From the NCBI RefSeq assembly GCF_900108055.1, contig NZ_FNWJ01000001.1, positions 682,001-746,000 on the forward strand: a DNA stretch of 64,000 bases, read 5' to 3'. Under the pieces are notes generated by a model. It saw only the letters and a list, made by a program, of their open reading frames with translations. It was not told the origin of the DNA and ran no database searches. Both the position numbers and the translations under genes were made by a program. This stretch comes from Thermoleophilum album (GTDB lineage Bacteria; Actinomycetota; Thermoleophilia; Solirubrobacterales; Thermoleophilaceae). Positions within the stretch are counted from its first letter, which is position 1. Every line of letters starts with the position of its first letter. Below are positions 26,779 through 34,928 of this stretch, one piece after another.

Positions 26779-27153
26779 TCAGGCAGCTCGGGCTGCCCTG
26801 CGCTCGCGGCGCCCGCCCTCACGTTCCCTCGCTCCCTGATCGGGTCGGGGCGCATCGGGCGAGAGATGTCCGAGCTTGACGAGACGGTGCCGGAGCAGAC
26901 CCTCGATGATCCGAAGCTCGCGCGGGAGGTCGCGCACGCTCGCGGGATCGTGGGCGCGAAACTCCAAGAGCACATAGTGCGCCTGCGGGCGGTGCTTGAT
27001 CTCGTAGGCGAGCTTCCGCAACCCCCAGTCGTGTTCGGCGAGCAGCTCGCCACGCGTAGTGACGAGCTCGCGAACACGTTCTACGAGCCCTGCTCGGGCC
27101 TCCTCGTCGAGCTCCGGATCGATCAGCAACACGAGTTCGTAGTCAGTTGCCAT
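26779..27153 (-). CDS. rpsF: 30S ribosomal protein S6
   Basis: 124 residues. Y-E-L-V-L-L-I-D-P, W-G-L-R-K-L-A-Y-E-I, and H-Y-V-L-L-E-F are standard. The C-terminal ~30 residues are a charged Arg/Glu/Ala tail. It leads the rpsF-ssb-rpsR-rplI-dnaB-dnaC(-purA) group, and TAAGGT lies 12 bases before the ATG. Confidence 0.95.
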   Translation of the reverse strand: MATDYELVLLIDPELDEEARAGLVERVRELVTTRGELLAEHDWGLRKLAYEIKHRPQAHYVLLEFRAHDPASVRDLPRELRIIEGLLRHRLVKLGHLSPDAPRPDQGAREREGGRRERRAARAA

Positions 27154-27165
27154 CGGCGCCGCCGG

Positions 27166-27171
27166 ACCTTA
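27166..27171 (-). promoter_or_regulatory. -10-like hexamer upstream of rpsF
   Basis: On the minus strand TAAGGT lies 12 bases before the rpsF ATG. A leader of about five bases would result, so the ribosomal operon may be nearly leaderless. Confidence 0.3.
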
Positions 27172-27235
27172 GCAGGGGCTGCTAGTTGGGTGTAACTGGG
27201 GGCGACCGCCGCAAGCTGCGCCCTTTAAAGAGAAA

Positions 27236-27772
27236 GTGGAAGGGCGCACGGTCAGAAAAGTGCGATGGGGAAACCTCGCGCGCGTCGCCGCCTGCTTGGC
27301 TGGCGTCGCCCTGCTGGCGAGCGGCCTCTCTGGTCCGGCGAGAGCCCCCGATCGCCAGCTACCGGACCTCGTGCCGCTTGCTCCCGAACGGCGCAACCAC
27401 GAGCCGAAGTTGGCGCAAGCGGCAGGTAGGCGCGACGGTGCTGGACGCGGCGAGCAAGCGCGTCGGCCCCGACCTGCCCGTCGGCCGCGACGCGCGCCCC
27501 CGCGCCGTCGAGGGCAGCGGCAGCGCTCGGAGGTAGCAAGACGACGCCTCGCTCGCGCTCGTTTTGGGGATCAGCTACGAGGCGTGGTAGCGGTGCGGAG
27601 GCGGCGGGTCGTGGTGTCCGTCCCGGACCAGCGGGCCCCAGCGCCGGCGGTCTTTTCGCGGCCGGGTCGACAAAAGCCGCGCGCCGACAGCAGCGGGCCG
27701 AGCGGCAGGCACTCGCTCGGGCGCGACGAGCGCGTACAAGTCGAGCGCGAGTTCGGGTTCGAGCAGCCTTGA
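27236..27772 (+). pseudogene. Probable decayed gene for a secreted protein
   Basis: This 619-base gap (27154-27772) between rpsF and the GT20 gene holds no clean gene. One frame gives a good signal peptide from about 27263 (R-V-A-A-C-L-A-G-V-A-L-L-A-S-G-L, then A-R-A), followed by Q-L-P-D-L-V-P-L. Near 27425 the GC3-rich, protein-like reading moves to another frame (T-V-L-D-A-A-S-K-R-V-G-P-D-L) and meets TAG stops at 27534 and 27588; after that the first frame looks coding again. At least two frameshifts are needed. A nominal 178-codon frame is open throughout but its centre is Arg-Pro-Ala junk. Confidence 0.35.
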
Positions 27773-29263
27773 TCAGTGCGGTCGCGCAGCGAGCGGGTCG
27801 CGTCCCGCGCGCTTCGCCTCGATGTCGGCCAATTGGTCGTCGACCCAGTGTCCGGGATCCCGCGCGGCGATGATCCGCTTCAGCCCCTGCGCCCGCCAGG
27901 CGCGCTCCTCGGCGGACATCGTCAGCGCACGGTGGATTGCGTCGGCCTGCTCCTGGACGTCAAAGGGGTTGACCGACAAGGCGAACTCGGCGAGCTCCTC
28001 GTGGGCGCCCGTGTTCTCGGAGAGCAGTGAGACACCGTTGCGCTCATTAACCAGCGGGCCCTCCTTGGCGATCAGGTTCATCCCATCCCAGATCGCGTTG
28101 ACGATCAGCAGGTCGTAGTGCTTGTAGGCGGCTATTGCCTCCTCCAGGTTCTCGCGCAGGCGCAGCTCGATCGGCATCCAGTCGGTCGTTCCGTGGCGGT
28201 GGTTAACGACCGCTACCAGGGCCTCGATTCGCTCGAGGTACTCGCGGTACTCGGGCACGTCCTGGCGCGATGGGATCAAGTGAGCAATGAAAGTCACCTG
28301 CTCGCGGAACTCGGGGTGCTGCTCGAGGAACAGGTCGAACGCGGTGAAGCCACGCAGGATGTTCTTTGAGAGGTCGGCGCGGTCGACCCGCAAGATCAAG
28401 TGCTCGCGTCGTCGACGCAGGATCTCCCGCTCGTACTCGTGGACCGCCGGGCGCTGGGCGGTGCGCTGGAAGGTCTGAGCCGAAATCGGCAGGGGGTAAG
28501 CGCGCACCCACACCTCGCGGCCATCGGGCGCGCGCACGACGCCAGCCTCCATGTCTACCTCGAGTCCGAACAACTCGTGGCAGCAGAGGAGAAAGTTGCG
28601 GCGGTAGGCGCGCGTATGGAAAGCGACGATGTCGTTCGCGAGCACCCCCTCGTAGATGTCCTCGCGGATATCGGCCGGTAGCACACGCCAGGCATCGGGC
28701 TGCGTCCACGGGATGTGCACGAAGTGGTGGAGAAAAAGATCGGGCCGCTCGCGCCGGATCACCTTGGGCGCCACGTAGAGGTGGTAGTCGTGGAGCATCA
28801 CCACCGCTTCGTCGAACGCGCGCGCCTCGTCGAGCACCGCGGCCGCCAGGTCCTCGTTGACGACGCGATATCCGTACTCGTAGGCCTCTACCTCAGCTCG
28901 CCGGATCTCCGGGGCGTTCGAGAGATCCCAGAGATAGTGCTGGATGAACCACAACAGCGGGTTGGCGATGACGTTGTAGAAGCGGTCGTAGGCGGTCGGG
29001 TCGGACACCACGAGCCGGATCCGGTACGAGACGTCGTCGAGTTCGACCGTGAACGCTCCACCGCCGTGGCGCTCAGCGACCTCGGCGTCCTCCTCGGACA
29101 TCGCCGATGCGATCCACAGCGCGTCGCGGTGGTGGACGAGTCCGGTCAGGGCCGTAACCAGTCCGCCACCCCCTCGCCGCGGCCTGAGCGTGCCGTCCGT
29201 CGCTCGCTCGAAGGTGCAGGGTCCGCGGTTCGAGACGAGGATCAGCGGTGTCCGTTCGCTCAC
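27773..29263 (-). CDS. GT20 family glycosyltransferase (trehalose-6-phosphate synthase-like, divergent)
   Basis: 496 residues. It has the S-N-R-G-P and G-G-G-L-V-T-A-L N-terminal block, H-D-Y-H-L-Y-V-A-P, H-F-V-H-I-P-W-T-Q-P and the C-terminal D-G-M-N-L-I-A-K-E, matching the UDP-glucose and glucose-6-phosphate sites of OtsA. The usual R-L-D-Y-x-K-G motif is changed to V-D-R-A-D-L-S-K-N, so the acceptor may differ. It overlaps the TreT gene by four bases. No trehalose-6-phosphate phosphatase gene is in the window. A glucosyl-polyol-phosphate synthase is an alternative. Confidence 0.8.
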   Translation of the reverse strand: MSERTPLILVSNRGPCTFERATDGTLRPRRGGGGLVTALTGLVHHRDALWIASAMSEEDAEVAERHGGGAFTVELDDVSYRIRLVVSDPTAYDRFYNVIANPLLWFIQHYLWDLSNAPEIRRAEVEAYEYGYRVVNEDLAAAVLDEARAFDEAVVMLHDYHLYVAPKVIRRERPDLFLHHFVHIPWTQPDAWRVLPADIREDIYEGVLANDIVAFHTRAYRRNFLLCCHELFGLEVDMEAGVVRAPDGREVWVRAYPLPISAQTFQRTAQRPAVHEYEREILRRRREHLILRVDRADLSKNILRGFTAFDLFLEQHPEFREQVTFIAHLIPSRQDVPEYREYLERIEALVAVVNHRHGTTDWMPIELRLRENLEEAIAAYKHYDLLIVNAIWDGMNLIAKEGPLVNERNGVSLLSENTGAHEELAEFALSVNPFDVQEQADAIHRALTMSAEERAWRAQGLKRIIAARDPGHWVDDQLADIEAKRAGRDPLAARPH

Positions 29264-30498
29264 GCCTGCTTGAAGATACGCAACCAGTCGCGCAGCAGGC
29301 GAGGCGTCAGGAAGTTGGCGCGTACGTGCTCCTTGCCGGCCAGGCCGAGGCGGCGTCCGAGCTCGGGGTCGCGGAGGATCCGCAGCGAACGCTCAGCGCA
29401 CTCCTCAGGTGTCGAAACCAAGAAGCCGGTGCGGCCGTCGATCACCTGCAGCGGGATCCCGCCGACGTTGCCCGCGACCATCGGCCGCGCCTTCCACAGG
29501 CCTTCGGATACGGTCAGCCCGAAACCCTCGCGGATTGACTTTTGCACGAGAACGTCAGCTTGCGATTGGAAGGCGTTGACCTCGATCGCGCCCACGTTGT
29601 TGAGGTTGTTGAGGATGTGGATATCGGGATCGCCGTCGGCGTAGGCGACTGTCCGGTTGTAGAACTCCCAACCCTCCGGATCGTCGGTCGCCATCGAACC
29701 GACCAATGCCAGCTGAACTGCGGGCATCTCGGCGCGCACCTGGCGGTAGGCGTCGATCACGCCGATCGGGTCCTTCCATGGATCGAAGCGCGAGACCTGG
29801 CACATCAACGGCCGGTCGACGTCTAGTCCGAACTGCTCGCACACAAACGCTGCGTCCTCGGGCGAGAGCCGCATGTTCTTAGGCGAGAGGGGATCGATTG
29901 CCGGGGGGGAGATGTGTACCGGGCGGCCGGGCCGCGCTCGTAGCTCCTCGGGCACGTAGCGATCAAGGTGGAAGACCGCGGCGTCGTAATCGCGCACGAG
30001 CGGGAGGAGCCGCTCGAGCGCCGAGCGGTTCGGCTCCGACAGGTCGATGTGGCACTGCCAGATCCAACGCTTGGCCTTCTCGGGCACGTAGTTGCGAACG
30101 CCCGCCGGCTGCGGATCGTGAACTACCACCACGTCCCAGCCGTCGGCTAGCTGCTCGGCGTTCAAGCGGTTGTAATGGTCGTAGATCTCCCACTCCTCCG
30201 GGGTGGGGGCGTCGGGGCTTCCCTGCAGTGCGTTGTGCAGGCGTTTCGTGACGTTGTAGAACTCCTCGCGGCCGAGCATCACGTGCCACTCGCAGTGCAG
30301 ACCGACGTCGCTCATCAGCGGCACGAGGGTGTAGAGGATCTCGGCCACGCCGCCACCGAACGCAGTTGCCGAGAGGTGCAGGACACGCTTGCCTTCGAGC
30401 CCGTCGGCGAGCGAGCGAATCTCCTCGACCAGCTGGCGACCGACAATGTGGGTGTAGTCGGCGAGGTTCTTGTGGCCAACGGCTACGTGCTGGAGCAT
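29260..30498 (-). CDS. treT: Trehalose glycosyltransferring synthase (TreT-like, GT4)
   Basis: 412 residues. H-L-S-A-T-A-F-G-G-G-V-A-E-I-L near residue 42 and W-H-V-M-L-G-R-E-E-F-Y-N-V-T-K-R-L-H-N are the TreT hallmark; S-R-F-D-P-W-K-D-P and E-G-F-G-L-T-V-S-E-G-L-W are the GT4 donor site. TreT joins NDP-glucose and glucose to make trehalose directly. GAGGA precedes the ATG. It heads a two-gene unit with the GT20 enzyme. Trehalose would serve as a stress protectant. Confidence 0.85.
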   Translation of the reverse strand: MLQHVAVGHKNLADYTHIVGRQLVEEIRSLADGLEGKRVLHLSATAFGGGVAEILYTLVPLMSDVGLHCEWHVMLGREEFYNVTKRLHNALQGSPDAPTPEEWEIYDHYNRLNAEQLADGWDVVVVHDPQPAGVRNYVPEKAKRWIWQCHIDLSEPNRSALERLLPLVRDYDAAVFHLDRYVPEELRARPGRPVHISPPAIDPLSPKNMRLSPEDAAFVCEQFGLDVDRPLMCQVSRFDPWKDPIGVIDAYRQVRAEMPAVQLALVGSMATDDPEGWEFYNRTVAYADGDPDIHILNNLNNVGAIEVNAFQSQADVLVQKSIREGFGLTVSEGLWKARPMVAGNVGGIPLQVIDGRTGFLVSTPEECAERSLRILRDPELGRRLGLAGKEHVRANFLTPRLLRDWLRIFKQA

Positions 30499-30573
30499 TG
30501 CTTCCTCGTGTTCGGGGCTTTCGAAGGTCGCGTCCGGCTGGGCGAGACGCGCAAGCGTAGCCTGCGGCTGCGA

Positions 30574-30993
30574 CTAGCGGCGCCGGAGGTGCTTGACGAG
30601 GGTCAGCCCGCGGTCGGAGACTTCGAACTCATCGACGGTCGCGGCGATCAAGGCCTGTGCTAGCTCCGGCAGTGGCCGAGGCTGGCGATCGTCGCGGGCG
30701 GTAATTTCGATCCGTAGTTCCTCGCCGCTGAGCGCATAGCTGATCGCGAGCGTTGGTTCTCCGTCGTCGGTCTGGCTCGGATGGTCGTCCGGATCCATGA
30801 AAGCCCCGGCCGCTTCCGTCACTGCCAGTTTGAGGTCGGCGACCTCCGCTAAGTCGAGATCGGCTGCCCGACAGATGGCGGCCAACGCGAGGCGGGTCAG
30901 CAAGAGATAGTCCGAGCGCGGGGGGATCGTGAGCTTGACGTCACGGCGCCTTGGCGCACTCGACCTGGCCGCCTGTTCGCCGATCTCCGCCAC
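30574..30993 (-). CDS. RsbW-like HATPase protein with an altered N-box
   Basis: 139 residues. The order of elements (R-L-A-L-A-A-I-C, then D-L-K-L-A-V-T-E-A, a beta sheet with L-R-I-E-I, and a C-terminal D-R-G-L-T-L-V-K) is that of anti-sigma factor kinases. The asparagine that should follow T-E-A (T-E-A-x-x-N-x-x-x-H) is missing: it reads T-E-A-A-G-A-F-M-D. ATP/Mg binding may therefore be lost. It lies seven bases after the histidine kinase gene and may be co-transcribed with it. Confidence 0.75.
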   Translation of the reverse strand: MAEIGEQAARSSAPRRRDVKLTIPPRSDYLLLTRLALAAICRAADLDLAEVADLKLAVTEAAGAFMDPDDHPSQTDDGEPTLAISYALSGEELRIEITARDDRQPRPLPELAQALIAATVDEFEVSDRGLTLVKHLRRR

Positions 30994-31000
30994 CGTTTCT

Positions 31001-32518
31001 CTAGGTACCCATCGGCGGTCTCCGCGACGCCGTGAGGGGCGATCGCGATCCGTCTCGGCGCGCAGTCGCCCGATCCGCCGGAGCCAACGGCAGCGTGACC
31101 TCGAACTTGGTCTCCCCGCCGCCGCTTCGGACGTGGATGCGTCCGCCCATGCGTTCGACCAACTCGCGCGCGATCGCGAGCCCGAGACCGGCGCCTCGGC
31201 TGGTGTCCCCGCGGGTAAACGGTTCGAACACGCGCCGTACGAGGTCTGGCGGGACGCCCGGGCCGTTGTCGATCACTCGCAAGTAAGCCCGTTCGCCACC
31301 AAGGCTTCTACCGACCGAGATCCGCACCCGCGTTCCTGGTGGTGTGTGACGGATAGCGTTGTCGAGCAGGATGCGCAGAACCTGAGCGGTGCGCTCGGGA
31401 TCGCACCAGGCGAGGGTCGTAGCGCCGGCGCGTAGGTCCAAGTGGACGTTGCGCTCGGCAATCGCGGGCTCGAACTCGCTGGCCACCGAGTGCGCGAGCT
31501 CGCGCAGATCGGTGAGGGCGGGTTCGAGGTGCAGCTCCCCGGAGTCGATGCGCGAAAGGTCGAGCAAGTCGACGGCGAGTCGCTGCAGCCGCTCGACCTG
31601 CTCAGCCATGGTTGCCAAGAACCGACGACGGGTCTCGGGATCCAGCTCCTCGTCCTGTAGCAGCTCGACGAAGCCGCCGAGTGACGAAAGCGGTGTGCGC
31701 AACTCGTGCGAGGCGGTGACGATGAACTCGCGGCGTGCTCGTTCCGCTTGCGTGAGTCGCTCCTGCATCTCATTGAAGGCGTTGGCCAGGGCTCCGAATT
31801 CGTCATCGCGCTCGACCGGCACCGGCGGCGGCTGGCGGCCGCGAGCGAGCTCGCGCGCCGCTCGCTCGACCGCCCGCACCCGACCCGTCAACGCTTGGGA
31901 GACGGCGAGTGCGCCCAAGAGGGCGAACCCCAGCGCCAGCGCGAGCGCGAAAGCACCACGTTCGCGCACAAGCGCCATCGTCCTCGCGACATCGTCAAGC
32001 GAGCGCCCATAGACGACGACGTAGCGCCCGCCGAAAGCGTCTTCGAACGGGCGTGCGACCAGCGCCATGCGCTGCGCCCCGCGCCCGCTCACCAACGCGA
32101 CCTGCCGGTTCTCCGAGAGGGCGATGCTGGCTGCTCGTGCGAATTGCGCGGGCGGTGCGGAAAGGGATTCGTCAACTAGCGACGGCGTTGATCCACGGGT
32201 GCCGCCTGCGTCGGCGCGGAAGATTGCAACGCGCGCTTCGAACGACTCCGCGAGTTGGTGAATCGTTCGACTCGCTTCGCTCGTTCCGCTCGCGCGCATC
32301 GTCTCGGACAGTCGAGGGGCCGTCAGTGCCATCGCGCGCTCGAGTTGCTCTAGGCGATTGCGCTCCAGGGTCGAGGCGAGCTCGGGGACGATCCCCAAGT
32401 AGGCGATCGCGAAGGCACCAGCACAGACCGTGGCGATCAAGAGCACGACGCGGGCGCGCACCGACAGGCCGCGCCGCCCACGACGCCTACCTCCCGAGCG
32501 CTCGGTGGTGGTGCTCAC
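31001..32518 (-). CDS. Sensor histidine kinase (HAMP-HisKA-HATPase)
   Basis: 505 residues. Two membrane helices (about 25-45 and 190-210) flank an extracytoplasmic sensor domain of about 145 residues. A HAMP region follows, then the phospho-acceptor box T-A-S-H-E-L-R-T-P-L-S-S-L, the N-box L-D-N-A-I-R-H-T, D-N-G-P-G-V, F-E-P-F-T-R-G and G-A-G-L-G-L. It overlaps the response regulator gene by four bases. The signal is unknown; the neighbouring trehalose genes make stress sensing plausible but unproven. Confidence 0.93.
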   Translation of the reverse strand: MSTTTERSGGRRRGRRGLSVRARVVLLIATVCAGAFAIAYLGIVPELASTLERNRLEQLERAMALTAPRLSETMRASGTSEASRTIHQLAESFEARVAIFRADAGGTRGSTPSLVDESLSAPPAQFARAASIALSENRQVALVSGRGAQRMALVARPFEDAFGGRYVVVYGRSLDDVARTMALVRERGAFALALALGFALLGALAVSQALTGRVRAVERAARELARGRQPPPVPVERDDEFGALANAFNEMQERLTQAERARREFIVTASHELRTPLSSLGGFVELLQDEELDPETRRRFLATMAEQVERLQRLAVDLLDLSRIDSGELHLEPALTDLRELAHSVASEFEPAIAERNVHLDLRAGATTLAWCDPERTAQVLRILLDNAIRHTPPGTRVRISVGRSLGGERAYLRVIDNGPGVPPDLVRRVFEPFTRGDTSRGAGLGLAIARELVERMGGRIHVRSGGGETKFEVTLPLAPADRATARRDGSRSPLTASRRPPMGT

Positions 32519-33231
32519 GTTTCGTTAAGGGCGGCTTGTCGCCTGAAGCGATAGCCGACGCGCCGAACTGTCTCGATCAGCTCAGGGTTGGCGGGATCGC
32601 GTTCGATCTTTTCGCGAAGGTGACGTACGTGTACGTCGATCGTGCGTGGGTCGCGGTAGGAAGAGGTCCCGAAGATCGCTGACAAAAGCTGCGACCGCCC
32701 AAGCGCCACCCCGGGTCTCTGGGCCAACGCCACGAGCAGCTCGAACTCAACGTAGGTCAGGCGAACGGGGTGTCCGCGCACGGTCACCTCGCGGCGGTCG
32801 AGGTCGATCACCAGTGGGCCGCGCTGGAGCACACCCCGCGCCGGCTCGTCGAGGGTCTTGCGCGTGCGACGCAGCACCGCCCGCACGCGGCTGCGGAACT
32901 CGCGCAAGGAGAACGGCTTGGTGATGTAGTCGTCGGCGCCGAGCTCCAGCCCCGTCACCTTGTCGCGCTCGTCGCCACGGGCGGTCAGCATCACGATCGG
33001 CACCTCGCTGATCGCCCGAATACGGCGGCAGACTTCGAGGCCATCGAGTCCCGGCAGCATTAGATCCAGCACGACGAGGTCAAACTCTCGTTCGCGCAGG
33101 AGAGCCAGCGCTTCGCGGCCGTCGAAGGCCGAGACGACCTCGTAGCCGTCGCGCTTTAGGGGAAACGCGAGAAGCTCCTGGAGCGAGCGCTCATCGTCGA
33201 CCACCAGGATCCGCGCGTTCGGACCCCCCAC
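32515..33231 (-). CDS. OmpR-family response regulator
   Basis: 238 residues. The receiver has V-V-D-D-E near residue 9, the phosphorylated aspartate in L-D-L-M-L-P-G, and the K of T-K-P-F. The winged-helix domain has L-T-Y-V-E-F-E-L-L and D-V-H-V-R-H-L-R-E-K-I. The GTG at 33231 has TACAAT eight bases upstream, a leaderless arrangement that overlaps the promoter of the divergent gene. Confidence 0.95.
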   Translation of the reverse strand: MGGPNARILVVDDERSLQELLAFPLKRDGYEVVSAFDGREALALLREREFDLVVLDLMLPGLDGLEVCRRIRAISEVPIVMLTARGDERDKVTGLELGADDYITKPFSLREFRSRVRAVLRRTRKTLDEPARGVLQRGPLVIDLDRREVTVRGHPVRLTYVEFELLVALAQRPGVALGRSQLLSAIFGTSSYRDPRTIDVHVRHLREKIERDPANPELIETVRRVGYRFRRQAALNET

Positions 33232-33239
33232 CGAAGGCC

Positions 33240-33249
33240 ATTGTAGGTT
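33240..33249. promoter_or_regulatory. Two overlapping divergent -10 hexamers
   Basis: On the minus strand TACAAT (33240-33245) lies eight bases before the response regulator GTG. On the plus strand TAGGTT (33244-33249) lies eight bases before the GTG at 33258. The boxes share two bases, so the two promoters face away from each other and compete for the same DNA. Confidence 0.55.
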
Positions 33250-33257
33250 GCGCGCCG

Positions 33258-34928
33258 GTGCTCGAGCCACGCCTCTACCGGGCTGCGTTGGCACCCGCGG
33301 TCGTAGCCGCGGTGGTAGCGATGTTCTCGCTCGCACGCTTGCCGGCGCCGTTCCCCCAAGGTCTCGCCGCCGACGTACTGGTCGACGGACGCCTGGTAGC
33401 GCAGGAGGCGGCGCGGATCGCCGCGCGCTTCCCTGACCGGCGGGCGGGCACGGCTGGTGACCAAGCGCTCGCCACGGATCTCGCCGGACGGCTTTCGGAG
33501 CTTGGTTTCGACGTGGTTACTGATCGTTTCCAAGCTGCTGGAAAAAGACTCGTCAACGTGGTGGCGCGACGTCCGGGGCGCAGCGAAGAAGCGCTGATGC
33601 TGATCGCTTCGCGCGACGCTTGGTCACGGCGCGATCGCGCATCAGCGGCGGACACCGCCGCGCTGCTGGCGATGGCCCAGGTGCTCGCTGGTCGACCAAC
33701 ACACCGTGCGCTGATCATTGCCTCGGTCGATGGGCGTGCGACGCCGGCAGCTGTCGACCGACTGTTGGACACGCTCGCCGGCGAAGGGGCGCTGCCGCGG
33801 GCGGCAGTGGCGATCTCCGACATCGGTGTGCCGCGGCGCTTCGGGACTCCGCTCGTCGTGTGGTCCTCCGACGATCGTCGGACCAGCGCCGCACTCGAGC
33901 GCACGGCCCGCGCCTCTTTGCGCGAAGAGAGCGACGAAGCGATCCCGAAAGCGAGCACGGCCGGCCAGGTCGCCCGCCTTGCGCTGCCGACGGGGGTCGG
34001 GGCGCAGGCCCGGTTGATCGCCGCCGGCGTGGACGCGATCCGCATCTCCGGGTCCGGGGAGCTGGCACCGCCGCCCAGCGATCGGGAGCGGATCGATGCT
34101 GACCGCGTCGGCATCCTCTCGCGAACCGCGCTGCGGACCTTGACGGCGATGGACTTGTCGAGTTCGCTGGCTTCCGGACCGGGGAAGTTCGTTTCGCTGC
34201 TGGGGCGGGTGCTGCCGGGCTGGGTGGTTTATCTGCTCGCTGGTTCCTTGCTCGTGCCACCACTGCTGGCTGCCACCGATGCCCTCGCGCGGGCCCGCCG
34301 ACAGGGCCAGCGTGTGCGTCCGGGAGTGGCGCTGGTGCTCGCCTATGCCGCGCCGCTGGTCTGCGCGTTTCTCGTCCTGCGCAGTTTGGCGGCGCTTGGT
34401 GCGTTCGGCGATTTGGGCCGCGCCCTCGCCGACCCTAGCTCTGCGCCGCCGTCGCCGTTCGCTGGGCTGTCCCTGCTGTTTGCGCTAGCACTCGCGCTCG
34501 TCGTGGCGGTCGCTTTGCGCCCGCTGCGGCGCGGGGCCGGCGTGCCCGGGGCAGGGGTCGGAGTTGCGCTGACTCTGGTGGCAGCCGGCTTGCTCTGCTT
34601 CGCGCTCAATCCCTACGCGCTCGTGCTGTGGCTTCCCGCGCTCCACCTCTGGGTTCTGTCGTCGCTAACCGCCGAGCCATCCTCGGCGCGGGCGCCGTTG
34701 TGGCTGCTCGGGCTCGGTCTCTTGCTGCCGTTTCTCGCTCTCCTCCACCTCGCCTTGCGCACCGAGCAAGGCGTTCTCGAGAGCGTTTGGTACGCGCTCC
34801 TGGCTAGCGCAGGAGCGCTCGATTTCGGCGTCGCATTCCTCTCTGTCTCGATCCTCGCGAGTGGTCTAGCGCTGCACCGTCAGTTGCGGCGCGCCACTTC
34901 CTTCGAGCTGCGACGGCCCGTCCGTTAG
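33258..34928 (+). CDS. Polytopic membrane protein with a degenerate M28-like peptidase domain
   Basis: 556 residues. A signal-anchor (10-28) leads to an extracytoplasmic domain (about 30-300) resembling M28 aminopeptidases: an R-R-A-G-T-x-G-D start and A-S-R-D-A-W-S plus A-S-A-A-D-T-A-A-L-L. The histidine expected in the A-H-x-D box is replaced by serine and the E-E catalytic box is absent, so zinc binding is unlikely. Seven or eight membrane helices follow. The layout recalls the GPI-transamidase GAA1/M28 membrane family. The function is unknown. Its 3' end overlaps thiL. Confidence 0.65.
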   Translation: MLEPRLYRAALAPAVVAAVVAMFSLARLPAPFPQGLAADVLVDGRLVAQEAARIAARFPDRRAGTAGDQALATDLAGRLSELGFDVVTDRFQAAGKRLVNVVARRPGRSEEALMLIASRDAWSRRDRASAADTAALLAMAQVLAGRPTHRALIIASVDGRATPAAVDRLLDTLAGEGALPRAAVAISDIGVPRRFGTPLVVWSSDDRRTSAALERTARASLREESDEAIPKASTAGQVARLALPTGVGAQARLIAAGVDAIRISGSGELAPPPSDRERIDADRVGILSRTALRTLTAMDLSSSLASGPGKFVSLLGRVLPGWVVYLLAGSLLVPPLLAATDALARARRQGQRVRPGVALVLAYAAPLVCAFLVLRSLAALGAFGDLGRALADPSSAPPSPFAGLSLLFALALALVVAVALRPLRRGAGVPGAGVGVALTLVAAGLLCFALNPYALVLWLPALHLWVLSSLTAEPSSARAPLWLLGLGLLLPFLALLHLALRTEQGVLESVWYALLASAGALDFGVAFLSVSILASGLALHRQLRRATSFELRRPVR

